Assembly: GCA_030646745.1 (NCBI GenBank) | Contig: JAUSKV010000156.1 | Span: forward strand, 1 to 5,371 | Direction: 5' to 3' | Source: Sulfurimonas sp. | Lineage (GTDB): Bacteria > Campylobacterota > Campylobacteria > Campylobacterales > Sulfurimonadaceae | Length of the DNA: 5,371 nucleotides | Part shown: one piece after another, positions 5,209-5,371 of the stretch | Numbering within the stretch: position 1 is the stretch's first letter | Layout: each line of letters begins with the position of its first letter | Position numbers and translations under genes: made by a program | The notes under the pieces: model-generated | The model's input: the letters and a program-made list of their open reading frames with translations, nothing else | Database searches by the model: none | What the model was told of the DNA's origin: nothing

Positions 5209-5283
5209 TGGCTCCGGATACTGGATTCGAACCAGTGACCAAGTGATTAACAGTCACCTACTCTACCGCTGAGCTAATCCGGA
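5209..5283 (-). tRNA. tRNA-Asn (GTT), CCA encoded
   Basis: On the minus strand the 7-bp acceptor stem TCCGGAT/ATCCGGA, discriminator G and encoded CCA (5211-5209) are all present. The T-arm contains GGTTCGAATCC. The anticodon arm is GGTGA-CTGTTAA-TCACT with anticodon GTT (5251-5249), specifying asparagine. The 75-base length including CCA is normal. It follows a second tRNA-Asn in the direction of transcription, after a 31-base spacer, so both are probably cut from one precursor whose promoter lies beyond the right edge. Confidence 0.96.
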
Positions 5284-5314
5284 ATATTAAAAAAGTTTAG
5301 GAAGTTCAAATAAA

Positions 5315-5371
5315 TGGCTCCGAATACTGGATTCGAACCAGTGACCAAGTGATTAACAGTCACCTACTCTA
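5315..5371 (-). tRNA. tRNA-Asn (GTT), partial, second tandem copy
   Basis: This is the 3' 57 bases of a second tRNA-Asn, cut off by the window edge in the region leading to the D arm. The anticodon GTT is at 5357-5355 and the CCA is encoded at 5317-5315. It is identical to the neighbouring copy over the shared length except at 5323 (A instead of G at 5217), in the acceptor stem. The pairing base on the 5' strand of the stem lies outside the window, so compensation cannot be checked. Confidence 0.93.

Overview
The window looks like chromosomal DNA from a low-GC member of the Campylobacterota (Sulfurimonas/Arcobacter-like). This rests on the AT-rich sequence, TATAAT-type -10 boxes in T/A-rich DNA, a histidine kinase with an H-E-x-N-T-P-L H-box, and a cysteine-paired Sel1-repeat protein of the Helicobacter Hcp type. 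The genus assignment is inference; no marker gene fixes it.

Positions 1-200 hold a promoter for the first operon and, on the minus strand, a 68-codon open frame that reads like protein but lacks a convincing start. Positions 202-2138 are a two-component operon: a membrane histidine kinase followed, with a one-base overlap, by an OmpR-type response regulator. A weak stem-loop ends it. Positions 2308-3033 encode a secreted Sel1-like repeat protein with six C-x7-C pairs on an exact 36-residue (108-bp) period, expressed from its own promoter.

Positions 3034-3261 contain no gene but have several inverted repeats, including two mutually exclusive hairpins and a possible operator. Positions 3262-3903 are a broken CI/LexA-like repressor (HTH plus S24 peptidase domain) with at least two frameshifts. 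Its N-terminal coding region contains a 21-bp near-perfect hairpin. Ten bases downstream, 3914-4831 is an intact 305-residue protein that I read as a RES-domain protein. RES proteins include NAD+-consuming toxins of the Xre-RES toxin-antitoxin families. No partner antitoxin of the ParS/MbcA type is visible.

Positions 4832-5208 are non-coding and repeat-rich: a ~63-bp direct repeat in two copies 178 bp apart, a third partial copy, and a ~30-codon protein-like remnant between the two main copies. The window ends in two tandem minus-strand tRNA-Asn(GTT) genes, the second cut by the window edge. A decayed phage-type repressor, an orphan RES gene, repeats and a tRNA array together suggest the remains of a mobile element next to a tRNA locus. 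No integrase or attachment-site duplication is visible in the window.
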